NCBI GenBank assembly: GCA_040217175.1
Contig: JAVJNT010000002.1
Coordinates: 124,001 to 188,000, forward strand
DNA length: 64,000 bases
Direction: 5' to 3'
Origin: Phycisphaerales bacterium
Lineage (GTDB): Bacteria; Planctomycetota; Phycisphaerae; Phycisphaerales; UBA1924
The position numbers and the translations under genes were made by a program. Below are positions 1 to 9,114 of this stretch, piece by piece (the first letter of the stretch is position 1; every line of letters starts with the position of its first letter). A model generated the notes under the pieces. It had not been told where the DNA came from and did no database searches. It saw only the letters and a list, made by a program, of their open reading frames with translations.

Positions 1-1097
1 GGCAATAAATCAGCGACCTGTTGCCAGCGACCATCGATGCCTCGTTGGAACAAGTAGGCAGCGCCACCACTCATTGCAGTTCGAACACGGATGGAGCCGA
101 CCGCGAGTAGATCTCCCGACAGCGCGAGAGAGACACCCAATTGGTCACCAGGCCCTCCGTCGGCGTGCGTCACGGTCTGCGCGAGTCGCCAAGGCCCGTC
201 GGTCTGCAAGTGCCCATCGTTGCGCTCATAGATGTACACGGCCCCCTGGGCCGTCGCGGGGCTATCGGAGTTGATGCCCCCGATGGCAAGGGTGTCTCCG
301 TCGATGGCGACCGAGTAGCCAAAGCGGGGGCCCTCAAGGACGTCGGGGGCAAGCAGCTTCTGTACCAGCCGCAAATCGCCGCCCGACAGTCGCTCATAGA
401 CATAGGCGGCGCCGCCATTGCCGGCGATCGTCCGCTCGAGAGGCGAGCCGATGACGATCCACTCGTCGTTGAGATCGAATCCCCAGCCGAAGTCACTCCT
501 GGTTCCAATCGCATCTTCGTTGAATAAATCGTGGGTTACCGCCCAATCGTCGCCTTGCTTGTGATAGACGAGAACCCTGCTCCCAGCCTTACCAACGATC
601 GCCGTATCACCATGAAGCGCTAGGCGTTCGCCGTGGATGCCGCGTGCGTCGGGCGGGAACAGCGCCCCGGTTTCGACCCATCGCTCGCCATCAAAATCGA
701 ATACGTAGGGTACGCCCAGCCCCGGCCCCGCCGTGCTCAGCGACGCCGTCACGATAGCCCGATCGCCATCGAGCACGACTGCGCTGCCGAATGCAAATCC
801 CGGTGCGAGTGAGGCCGGCACGAGGTCTTGCGCCCACTCCCAACCACCATCCGGCGTGCGGCGATACGCATGGGCCCATCCATTCGAGCACTCGGGGTTC
901 GTAGGGCATAGCGACCAATCATGGCGATCGCCGACAATCAAGTGCCGCTCGGTCATGCCGACGCCAAAGCCGAAGTCCCTCGCCTCGGCAGAGGGCGACA
1001 CGATGCGCTCTGGCTCGCACTGGGCGAGGCACGAGGTCGTCACCAACCCCACGCAGGTGAGAGCGGCAATCGGAACATTCAGCGTTGCATTTCTCAT
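1..1097 (-). CDS. Secreted FG-GAP/beta-propeller-like protein, C-terminus cut by window edge
   Basis: Reading the minus strand from the ATG at 1095-1097 gives an open frame to the window edge (about 365 codons, no stop). It begins with a signal peptide (MRNATLNVPIAALTCVGLVT, then TSCLAQ). It continues with repeated blocks of the type AVVLDGDRAIVTAS, LALHGDTAIVGK, FDLNDEWIVIGSP, SVAIDGDTLAIGG and LALSGDLLAVGS, each followed by a phrase such as GAAYVYER or GAVYIYER. That spacing of about 50 residues is typical of FG-GAP/integrin-alpha-like propeller blades in planctomycete exported proteins. No ligand or function can be assigned. A promoter-like pair lies immediately upstream with almost no leader. 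The downstream end lies outside the window. Confidence 0.8.
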   Translation of the reverse strand, partial: MRNATLNVPIAALTCVGLVTTSCLAQCEPERIVSPSAEARDFGFGVGMTERHLIVGDRHDWSLCPTNPECSNGWAHAYRRTPDGGWEWAQDLVPASLAPGFAFGSAVVLDGDRAIVTASLSTAGPGLGVPYVFDFDGERWVETGALFPPDARGIHGERLALHGDTAIVGKAGSRVLVYHKQGDDWAVTHDLFNEDAIGTRSDFGWGFDLNDEWIVIGSPLERTIAGNGGAAYVYERLSGGDLRLVQKLLAPDVLEGPRFGYSVAIDGDTLAIGGINSDSPATAQGAVYIYERNDGHLQTDGPWRLAQTVTHADGGPGDQLGVSLALSGDLLAVGSIRVRTAMSGGAAYLFQRGIDGRWQQVADLL

Positions 1098-1103
1098 ACG
1101 ACA

Positions 1104-1132
1104 ATCATACATCGAGCATTGATTTTCCTCAA
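1104..1132 (-). promoter_or_regulatory. Sigma70-like promoter for the FG-GAP protein gene
   Basis: On the minus strand a TTGAGG box (complement of 1127-1132) is separated by exactly 17 bases from a TATGAT box (complement of 1104-1109). Only six bases separate the -10 box from the ATG at 1097, so transcription would start at or next to the start codon. No Shine-Dalgarno sequence is visible, which fits a leaderless mRNA. Prediction by eye only. Confidence 0.45.
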
Positions 1133-1308
1133 CAACATTTGCACAGAGATAGGCGTGGTTTGCTCCAAACGTTGTTTGAACACGTGCCCGACCGAGCACA
1201 TTCCCTCATTGCTTTCGTTCGCACCCGCGGTATGGTTCACTCGAGTGGCTTGTGTATGCGGCCGTCGCACGTATCGATTGAATGGACTGCTTGAGATTGG
1301 AGTGCATT

Positions 1309-3210
1309 GTGAGACGAAACCTGAATATTGTCGCCGCCATCGTCGTGGCGTCCGGGCTCGCGGCCTCAGCGGCCAGCGCGCAGATCGCGGACGTGGTTTG
1401 GACGACGGACGACGATGACGACTTCGGCGCCTGGAACACCGATGCCGGCATAAGCGTCGGCAGTTCGGCCGTCGTGTGCACGCAGAACATGCACATCTCG
1501 ATTCTCAACAAGTCGGGCGTGGTACAAGAGGACCATGGCGTGACGGACGCGACGTTCCCCTTCATCCGTGTCGATGACTTCGTGGGTACCGGCTCGGGCG
1601 ACTTCCCGAGCCGCTTCTTCGATCCACAGACCGTGTACGACCCCGAGGAGGGGCGACTCTGGATCGTCTACTCGGAGAACAACACGAGCGGCAGCGGCGA
1701 GTCGTTCGGCACCGGCGACAACGACATCTCGGCCCTGCACCTGGCAGTGAACAAGGATCCCGCCTTCTTCCCCGTCGGCGGCACGCTGGACACGTTCGAC
1801 GACGACTACTGGTGGTACTACACAGGCAAGAGCGTGGCCACCACCGGCATCGGCAACGGGGGCGCGTACTTCGACCTCCAGAACGACGACATTGCCGAGT
1901 ATCCCGATGGCGGCCCGCACACGACGTTTCCTGACGGACCCAACAGCCTCGTCGACAAGCCGCACATGGCCGTCGACGAGCAGGCAGTGTACATTGCTAC
2001 GACGGGTGGCTCGATTGACTCGACGGAGAACATCAACGGCACCCTGCTCATCATCCCGACGTCGCACGGCAGCGGCCTGTCGATCTACGACGGGGATAAG
2101 CCCGATTACGACGACCTTACGTTCATCCGCATGAACGAACTGCCGGCGGTCGACGGCCACAATCGCCACTATGCGGTGCAGGAGCCGTACGATCAGGTCT
2201 CGAACGCACAGTTCTTCGTCAGCGGGCCTGGCGGTGACGACCAAGACACCATTCGCCTCGGTGGTTTGTGGTACGACGATGACCCGATCGCACCGCGATG
2301 GCACTACTCGCAGCGAGTTGCGACGGATACGTCCACAACGCCTGACGACATGGATCTCAACCCGGGACTCGAGTTTAGCACCGATGGGTCCTACCGGGCA
2401 GTGACGCCCGACACGGCCGCGGGCGACTGGGAGATCCGCACGGGAGGTACCTTCTTTCCATCGGCCGTCCTCGTGAAGGACGGGAACAGCGATGAGTGCA
2501 TCTTCGCCGTGCATCACGTCCGGCCGATGGACGACTCGCAGAATCCCGCAGTGCCGGAAGACCGCTGGGTGGTCCAGTGGTACGTCATTGACCCGGATCT
2601 GGCGAAATTCCGTTCGATCTCCGGTACTACCGGAACCACCCCGTCGTCGAGTTGGGATCCCCAGATCGTCGCGATGGGTCGGCTCGACGACGACGACGGC
2701 GACCGGATCCACCCGGTGATCGGCGTTACGAAGCAGGGCGTCGCATACATCGAGTTTACGTACACGAGTTCGACCGTTTGGCCCGAGGTCCGACGCGTGC
2801 AGCTCAACAACGCGTATACCGACATCGTGCCGAACAGCGAGGTGACCGTCCAGGGCGGCGTTGCAAACGAGTATTTCACCACCGACCCCGAGCACCGAAT
2901 CGGCTGGGCCGACTTTGCCGACATGCAGGCCGACCCGAGCAATGATTGCGTGTTCTGGTCGACCCACACGCTCGTTCATGAAGACGACCTGACGGTCAAT
3001 GACAAGCGTGACATCTGGTTCTTCGAAACCGTTATCAACTGCAACAACGCCAATCTCAATGGCGACGGCGGTGTCGACCTGCTAGACATGGCCATGTTCA
3101 ACGACTACTACTCGACCGGTGCCCGCCGCGTGGACATGAACACCGACGGCACGACCGACTCGACCGACGCGATCATCTACAATGACGCGTACGACGAACA
3201 GAAGGATTAA
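1309..3210 (+). CDS. Secreted protein with C-terminal dockerin-like repeat
   Basis: The frame is open from an ATG at 1282. The GTG at 1309 is preferred because GGAG lies six bases upstream and a clean signal peptide starts there (VRRNLNIVAAIVVASGLAAS, then AASAQ). That gives 633 residues. The body is Asp/Thr-rich and acidic, as in other exported proteins of this group, and I recognise no catalytic domain. The last 50 residues contain two EF-hand-like segments, NLNGDGGVDLLDMAMFNDYY and DMNTDGTTDSTDAIIYNDAY. This is the dockerin type I-like tail found on many planctomycete secreted proteins, where it is presumed to bind calcium. A terminator follows. Function unknown. Confidence 0.85.
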   Translation: MRRNLNIVAAIVVASGLAASAASAQIADVVWTTDDDDDFGAWNTDAGISVGSSAVVCTQNMHISILNKSGVVQEDHGVTDATFPFIRVDDFVGTGSGDFPSRFFDPQTVYDPEEGRLWIVYSENNTSGSGESFGTGDNDISALHLAVNKDPAFFPVGGTLDTFDDDYWWYYTGKSVATTGIGNGGAYFDLQNDDIAEYPDGGPHTTFPDGPNSLVDKPHMAVDEQAVYIATTGGSIDSTENINGTLLIIPTSHGSGLSIYDGDKPDYDDLTFIRMNELPAVDGHNRHYAVQEPYDQVSNAQFFVSGPGGDDQDTIRLGGLWYDDDPIAPRWHYSQRVATDTSTTPDDMDLNPGLEFSTDGSYRAVTPDTAAGDWEIRTGGTFFPSAVLVKDGNSDECIFAVHHVRPMDDSQNPAVPEDRWVVQWYVIDPDLAKFRSISGTTGTTPSSSWDPQIVAMGRLDDDDGDRIHPVIGVTKQGVAYIEFTYTSSTVWPEVRRVQLNNAYTDIVPNSEVTVQGGVANEYFTTDPEHRIGWADFADMQADPSNDCVFWSTHTLVHEDDLTVNDKRDIWFFETVINCNNANLNGDGGVDLLDMAMFNDYYSTGARRVDMNTDGTTDSTDAIIYNDAYDEQKD

Positions 3211-3236
3211 TCGCTGCATCTTGGCTTGGTTCGATG

Positions 3237-3261
3237 CGGGTCCGCTTTCGCGGGCCCGTTT
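3237..3261 (+). terminator. Rho-independent terminator of the dockerin-tailed protein gene
   Basis: A nine-base-pair stem (CGGGTCCGC with GCGGGCCCG, one G-U pair) has a four-base loop and is followed by TTT. It lies 26 bases after the stop codon. Confidence 0.65.
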
Positions 3262-3511
3262 CTCATCCACACGCCGTTTCAGACCGCGCCGCGAACGCCT
3301 GACACCCTTCTCAGGACGAGGGATCGCTGGAGCAGCCTCCGCCACTTCAAGAGACCATCGCCGCCAGCACTACCACAACCACCACCATCACTACGAACGT
3401 ACCCAGGAACCGCCGCGAGACCCAGCCCGAGAGACCGATGCGGGCGGCGGGGCTGCGTGGGCGGTCGAGTCGCACGGGCGGAGCGTCGAAGGAAAGAGCC
3501 CCTCACCCCGG

Positions 3512-3537
3512 CCCTCTCCCCGCGCGCGGGGAGAGGG
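3512..3537. repeat. Perfect 26-bp palindrome (REP-like element)
   Basis: CCCTCTCCCC, GCGCGC, GGGGAGAGGG forms a perfect 26-bp inverted repeat. It is preceded by CCCTCACCCCGG, so the whole resembles the dispersed CCTCACCC...CCCTCTCCC/GGGAGAGGG palindromes seen in intergenic regions of many GC-rich bacteria. It sits in a gene-free stretch just before the 21-bp array. Only one copy occurs in the window, so the REP-like label is an inference from its form. Confidence 0.55.
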
Positions 3538-3556
3538 AGGCAACACCCCCATGCCC

Positions 3557-3850
3557 TCGGACGCCCCCAGAACCCTCGCGAGCAAGCCCGGAGGGGATTT
3601 GGGCTCGTTCGGAGGCCCTTCAAGCAAGCCCGGAGTCCTCCAGGTCACGCCCCGAGCCCCCGCGACCAGGCCCGCGGGGCTGCGGATCAGGACCCGGACC
3701 CTCCGATCCAGGCCCCGGGGCTCGTGCGCCTGGGCCCGGGCGTTTCGGTTGAAGCCCGCGACGGTCCGGATCAAGCCATGGGCCCCTCGGATCGAGCTCC
3801 CAGGCGTCCGGATCAAGGCCCGGGCCTTCCGGGCCTTGACTTGGAAGGCG
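3557..3850. repeat. Degenerate 21-bp tandem repeat array, 14 units
   Basis: Fourteen consecutive 21-base units can be cut without any indel, starting at 3557, 3578, 3599, 3620, 3641, 3662, 3683, 3704, 3725, 3746, 3767, 3788, 3809 and 3830. The best conserved units begin CGGATCAAG or CGGATCAGG and continue CCCGGGCCTTC or a variant. The period is seven codons, so all frames show heptad patterns. On the minus strand one frame gives variants of PAGLIRT and another variants of GPGLDPD. No frame has a convincing start, RBS or gene boundary. The stretch 3262-3935 otherwise holds only the 26-bp palindrome. I cannot tell whether the array is a decayed coding sequence or a non-coding minisatellite. Confidence 0.75.
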
Positions 3851-3935
3851 TCGGCCGCGCATCGATACGGCATCGGTTCGGCATGGGTTGGCGGGTGTTC
3901 GGTTTCCGGCGCAGCCGCTCGAGCGACCGGCCCGG

Positions 3936-4358
3936 TCAGCCCGCGTCCGGCGACGCGGAGTCCAGCGCCCGCAGCTCGTCCTGGGTGAACGCGCGGCTGC
4001 GCGTGTGGAAGCGGACCTCGCGGCCGTTGTCCAGGCTGAACATGCCGCCGCGGCCGGGCACGACGTCGAGGACGAGCTGCGTGTGCTTCCACGCCTCGAA
4101 CTGGCGGCCCGAGATGTAGACCGACACGCCGGCGACCTCGCCGAGCTTGACGTCCGAGGCGCCCACGCGGAACTCGGTCGACGGGTAGCACATGGGCGAC
4201 GAGCCGTCGCAGCAGCCGCCCGACTGGTGGAACAGGATCTCGGGGTGCTCGGCGCGGATCTCGGCGATGAGCGCCTCGGCGGCCTCGGTCGCGACGACGC
4301 GCGGCGGGGCGCCCTTCGAAGTGGAAGCGGAAGTGGAAGCGGGAGTCGTGTCGGTCAT
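3936..4358 (-). CDS. DUF779 family protein
   Basis: A 140-residue protein with the central cysteine-rich motif FHQSGGCCDGSSPMCYP and the later YISGRQFEAWKHTQL and VVPGRGGMFSLDN segments, which match the DUF779 family. Members of this family are commonly encoded next to acetaldehyde/aldehyde dehydrogenases of the ExaC type, as here (64-base gap, same strand). The first 20 residues are Ser/Thr-rich and low in complexity. The biochemical role is not established. An accessory role for the dehydrogenase, perhaps metal- or thiol-based because of the adjacent cysteines, is inference from context. Confidence 0.85.
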   Translation of the reverse strand: MTDTTPASTSASTSKGAPPRVVATEAAEALIAEIRAEHPEILFHQSGGCCDGSSPMCYPSTEFRVGASDVKLGEVAGVSVYISGRQFEAWKHTQLVLDVVPGRGGMFSLDNGREVRFHTRSRAFTQDELRALDSASPDAG

Positions 4359-4422
4359 AAGGCCCGCGCGGCCCGCTAGAGCCGCGCGGACGTTCGATTC
4401 TCCGAGGCCTTCAACGCTCAGC

Positions 4423-5961
<1,539 letters not shown>

Positions 5962-6147
5962 GGTGTGCCTCCTTCGGGATGGACGGGCGCGACGCGCCCC
6001 GCCTGCAAGCTATGCGGCAAGTCGCCACGTCGTTGCAGCGCGTGTCGTAACGGCACCGAATCGGATTGCGGGGCTCTGCGTAGGGTGCATCCCGAACGCG
6101 TGCCGATGGCCCACGCTCGGTGATTGAAGCCCGCGCGTCGACGACAA

Positions 6148-6175
6148 CGAACCGGCCGCTCACGCGGCCGGTTCG
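6148..6175 (-). terminator. Terminator hairpin after the dockerin-tailed gene 6209-7585
   Basis: A perfect 12-bp inverted repeat (CGAACCGGCCGC / GCGGCCGGTTCG) has a four-base loop. On the minus strand it is followed by the T-rich TTGTCGTC. It lies 33 bases beyond the stop of the upstream gene. Confidence 0.6.
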
Positions 6176-6208
6176 AAATCGTCGGAATCGTCGGAACGCG
6201 GCGGCGCC

Positions 6209-7585
6209 TCAGTCGCAGCCGGCCGCGAACTGGTTCTGGAATTCCAGGAAGTCGAAGATCGACAGCCGGCCGTCGCCGTCCAGGTCGGCGGCCAGATCAC
6301 CACTCGCAAACAAGTTCTGGAAGCACAGGAAGTCGAAGATGTCCAGCCGGCCGTTGCCGTCGCAGTCGGCCCGGCACTTCGTGCTGCCGTCGACGAAGCC
6401 CTGGCCGCCGATGGTCAGCGACCGCGCTTCACGCGAGCGGATCTCGACGCGGTCGAGGCCGTCGACGCCGCTGCTGCCGATGCCCGGGTCCATCATGACC
6501 GTGTCGACGCGGTAGCGCTCGCCGCCGACCTCGATCTCGAAGGGGTTCTCGCACTTGAGCACGAGGACGAGCTGGTCGTTGCTGTTCAGCACGTAGCACC
6601 AGGTCAGCTCGAAGCAGGGGTCGAACAGGCGGAAGGACTGGCCCGAGCCGAGGATCGGCGCGGCGATGCGCTCGCCGTCGAGCATGAGCGTCAGCGGCAC
6701 GCGGGGCGCGCCCACCTCCTCGAAGTTCAGGCTCAGCGACACGGTGGGCGGCTCGCCGGCGGCCGACGTGCGCGTCATCGTTGCCGAGAGGCTCTCGGCC
6801 ACGAAGTCGCCGCAGTTCCACCAGGGGAACCAGGTCAGGTCGACCGGAGCGCCCGGCTGCAGGTCGCCCAGGTCGACGTGGTGCTCGAAGCGCGTGTCGG
6901 GGGCCCACGCGGCGCCCTCGGCGGTGATGGCGGCGCCGACGCCGCCCGGGCCGGCGGGGTCGCTGCGCAGCACCAGCTCGTCGCCGGTCGAGCGGCCGAT
7001 GGTGCCCGGGAAGGGCGACGCGAGCCACTCATCGATGACCAGCGGGCCGACGAAGACGGTGCGCACGCTCTCGAGCACGCGCGAGCACGTCCGGCTCACG
7101 GCGGTGTCGGCCGACTCGTAGAAGGTCATGCCGAACGAATCGGTCGTGAGCGTGCGGTAGCCGTCGCCGCTGGCCTCGAACTCGCCGCACCAGACCAGCG
7201 CGGGGTTGTCGTCGTCGGCGATGATGCCGGCGATCGGGAAGTGGATCTGGCCCAGGAAGATGTCCTCGATGTCGCCGGTCGCCGTGGGCACGCCGGCGGA
7301 GATGCCCGGGCCGTCGGTGACGCCGCACCAGTCCCAGCTGACCCAGTCGATGTCGTCCGACAGGATGTCGAGCGACCCGCTGGCGAACGCGAACCCGTCG
7401 CTGGGGAAGTGGGCGTAGAGCTCGACGGTGAAGTTGTCCGACAGGATCGCCGTGCGCTCGATGCGCAGCTCCCAGCGGCAGCAATCGTCGGCCAGGGCGC
7501 TGGTGGTGGCCGTGGCGCACGCGCCCGCCGCGAGGGCGAGCGCCAGGGCGCTGCGGGCGGAGAAACGGTTTGGAATGCGGTCCAT
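6209..7585 (-). CDS. Secreted protein with C-terminal dockerin-like double repeat
   Basis: The frame is open much further upstream. The ATG at 7583-7585 is chosen because CAGGAGG lies just before it and because the product then begins with a signal peptide (MDRIPNRFSARSALALALAA, ending near TSALA). The protein has 458 residues and its central 380 residues match nothing I know. The C-terminus carries two Asp-rich EF-hand-like units, CDGNGRLDIFDFLCFQNLFA and LDGDGRLSIFDFLEFQNQFA, ending AGCD. This tail recurs on exported proteins of Phycisphaerae. Several cysteine pairs suggest disulfides outside the cytoplasm. Function unknown. Confidence 0.82.
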   Translation of the reverse strand: MDRIPNRFSARSALALALAAGACATATTSALADDCCRWELRIERTAILSDNFTVELYAHFPSDGFAFASGSLDILSDDIDWVSWDWCGVTDGPGISAGVPTATGDIEDIFLGQIHFPIAGIIADDDNPALVWCGEFEASGDGYRTLTTDSFGMTFYESADTAVSRTCSRVLESVRTVFVGPLVIDEWLASPFPGTIGRSTGDELVLRSDPAGPGGVGAAITAEGAAWAPDTRFEHHVDLGDLQPGAPVDLTWFPWWNCGDFVAESLSATMTRTSAAGEPPTVSLSLNFEEVGAPRVPLTLMLDGERIAAPILGSGQSFRLFDPCFELTWCYVLNSNDQLVLVLKCENPFEIEVGGERYRVDTVMMDPGIGSSGVDGLDRVEIRSREARSLTIGGQGFVDGSTKCRADCDGNGRLDIFDFLCFQNLFASGDLAADLDGDGRLSIFDFLEFQNQFAAGCD

Positions 7586-7758
7586 GATTCGCCTCCTGTA
7601 TCGCGCCCCGGGATGCATGCCGCGGCCGACGCGGCCGCGGGTCCTCGTCGATGTCTCGGGGCGGGCTGATACCGGGAGCGCGGAATCACGCGGGTACTCA
7701 TGTGACAAGCTAGAAAAGTTGCGCAATCTGAATCGTCCGTCAAACGGCACGATCGGAG

Positions 7759-9102
7759 CTACGTGCGGGCGACCTCGGTGGCCCCCAGCGGGCGCCGCAG
7801 CGTCATGCTCGCGAACGCGAGCGCGACCGCGAGCGCGGCGCAGAGCGCCAGCCCGGCGGCAAAGCCGCCGAAGTAGTCCAGGCTCACGCCCAGCACCACC
7901 GGGCCGAGGCCCGTGCCGGCGACGCCGAGAAAAGTCAGAAACCCGCGGATGCTGCCGTGGTGGCGGCGGCCGAAGTAGCGGGCGACCGTTGGCACCCCCA
8001 CCGCCGAGCCGATCGCCATCGCCATGCCGTACAGCGCCATCGCGGCGCACAGCAGCACGGCCGAGTCGGCGACGATGACCAGCCCGGGGCTGGCGGCCAT
8101 GAGCAACGCGGCGAGCGCGAGCAGGCCGCGCGGGGGCACGCGGTCGGCCAGGTAGCCGACGGGCAGGACGAGCGCGGCGACGGCCAGGGCCCAGCTCATG
8201 CTCATCGCCGCCGAGAGCGCGGGGTCGAGGCCGCGGGCGATCAGGATCGGCTGGGCGTGGAACAGGAGCGCCGTGCCCGTGAAGCCGCTGAGGACCATCG
8301 CGCCCGCGAGGATCCAGAAGGCGCGCGTCGAGACGGTCTGCTTCAGCGTGAACGCTGGATCGGGGTGCTTTGGCTTCTCGGGAGTCGCAGACTCATCGGG
8401 CTCGTACGGCGCAGCGTCACCGTCGATCTGCTGGCCCTTCTCTTCGGGGCGGTCGCGAAGGACGAACGCGGCGAGCGGCAGGACGATGAGCCAGACAAGG
8501 ACACCCAGCGCCGCGTAGGCCCAGCGCCAGCCGATCCATTGGATGAGCCCGATGGCGATGAGCGGCGTGAGCGCGAAGCCACCCTGGGCGAAGACCATCT
8601 TCAGGCCGTTGATCGTGCCGAGCTTGCGCTCGTACCACAGCGCGAGTATGTGCCCGCTGAGCATGGAAAGGGAACCCTGGCCCAGGAAGCGCAGGCCGAA
8701 GAAGCACAGGGTCAGCACGGGCAGCGAGCGGGCCTGGCCCGCGGCGATGCAGGCGCCGCCGAAGAGCAGGGCGATGACGAACATCACGCGGCGCGGGCCG
8801 AACTTATCTGCAATGGCACCGACGAAGGTCAGCGGCATCGCGGCCGTGACGGTGCCGACGAGGTAGGCCGTGCTGAGCTGCGTCGCGCTCAGGCCGAGCG
8901 TCGTCGTGAAGGAATCGTTGAACTGGCTGACGACGACCGTCTGCCCGGGCGCGGTGGCGACCAGGGCGATGGTGCACGCCGCGGCGATGACGGGGCCGTA
9001 AAAAGGGCTCGGCTGCGCCGGTTGGGAGGGAAGAAGGTCCGGGGCGTCGGGCGCTGACTCGGTCGCATGTTCGAGCTGGGCTTCGGGCGGAGAAACTGGC
9101 AT
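7759..9102 (-). CDS. MFS transporter, monocarboxylate/oxalate-formate antiporter-like
   Basis: A 447-residue membrane protein with about twelve hydrophobic segments in two halves. They are separated by a hydrophilic loop around residues 205-245 (QQIDGDAAPYEPDESATPEK). Between helices 2 and 3 it has the MFS signature variant GAIADKFGPRR, repeated in the second half as GYLADRVPPR. The opening APGQTVVVSQFNDSF and the SGHILALWYERKLGTINGL region resemble the monocarboxylate and oxalate/formate antiporter branch. The substrate is unknown. The first 30 residues are soluble and Pro/Glu-rich. It ends 12 bases upstream of where ftsK coding ends, on the same strand. Confidence 0.85.
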   Translation of the reverse strand: MPVSPPEAQLEHATESAPDAPDLLPSQPAQPSPFYGPVIAAACTIALVATAPGQTVVVSQFNDSFTTTLGLSATQLSTAYLVGTVTAAMPLTFVGAIADKFGPRRVMFVIALLFGGACIAAGQARSLPVLTLCFFGLRFLGQGSLSMLSGHILALWYERKLGTINGLKMVFAQGGFALTPLIAIGLIQWIGWRWAYAALGVLVWLIVLPLAAFVLRDRPEEKGQQIDGDAAPYEPDESATPEKPKHPDPAFTLKQTVSTRAFWILAGAMVLSGFTGTALLFHAQPILIARGLDPALSAAMSMSWALAVAALVLPVGYLADRVPPRGLLALAALLMAASPGLVIVADSAVLLCAAMALYGMAMAIGSAVGVPTVARYFGRRHHGSIRGFLTFLGVAGTGLGPVVLGVSLDYFGGFAAGLALCAALAVALAFASMTLRRPLGATEVART

Positions 9103-9114
9103 GAAGCGGGGAGC

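Noticed and set aside
1366-2979. A 537-codon minus-strand frame opposite the dockerin-tailed gene
   Set aside because: Antisense shadow with no signal peptide or domain; the plus strand has a signal peptide, RBS and dockerin tail.
3182-4191. Long open frames on both strands over the 21-bp array (plus 3182-3988 and 3226-4119, minus 3391-4191 and 3620-3862)
   Set aside because: They are open only because of GC-rich repeats, overlap the DUF779 gene, and have no ribosome sites or recognisable products.
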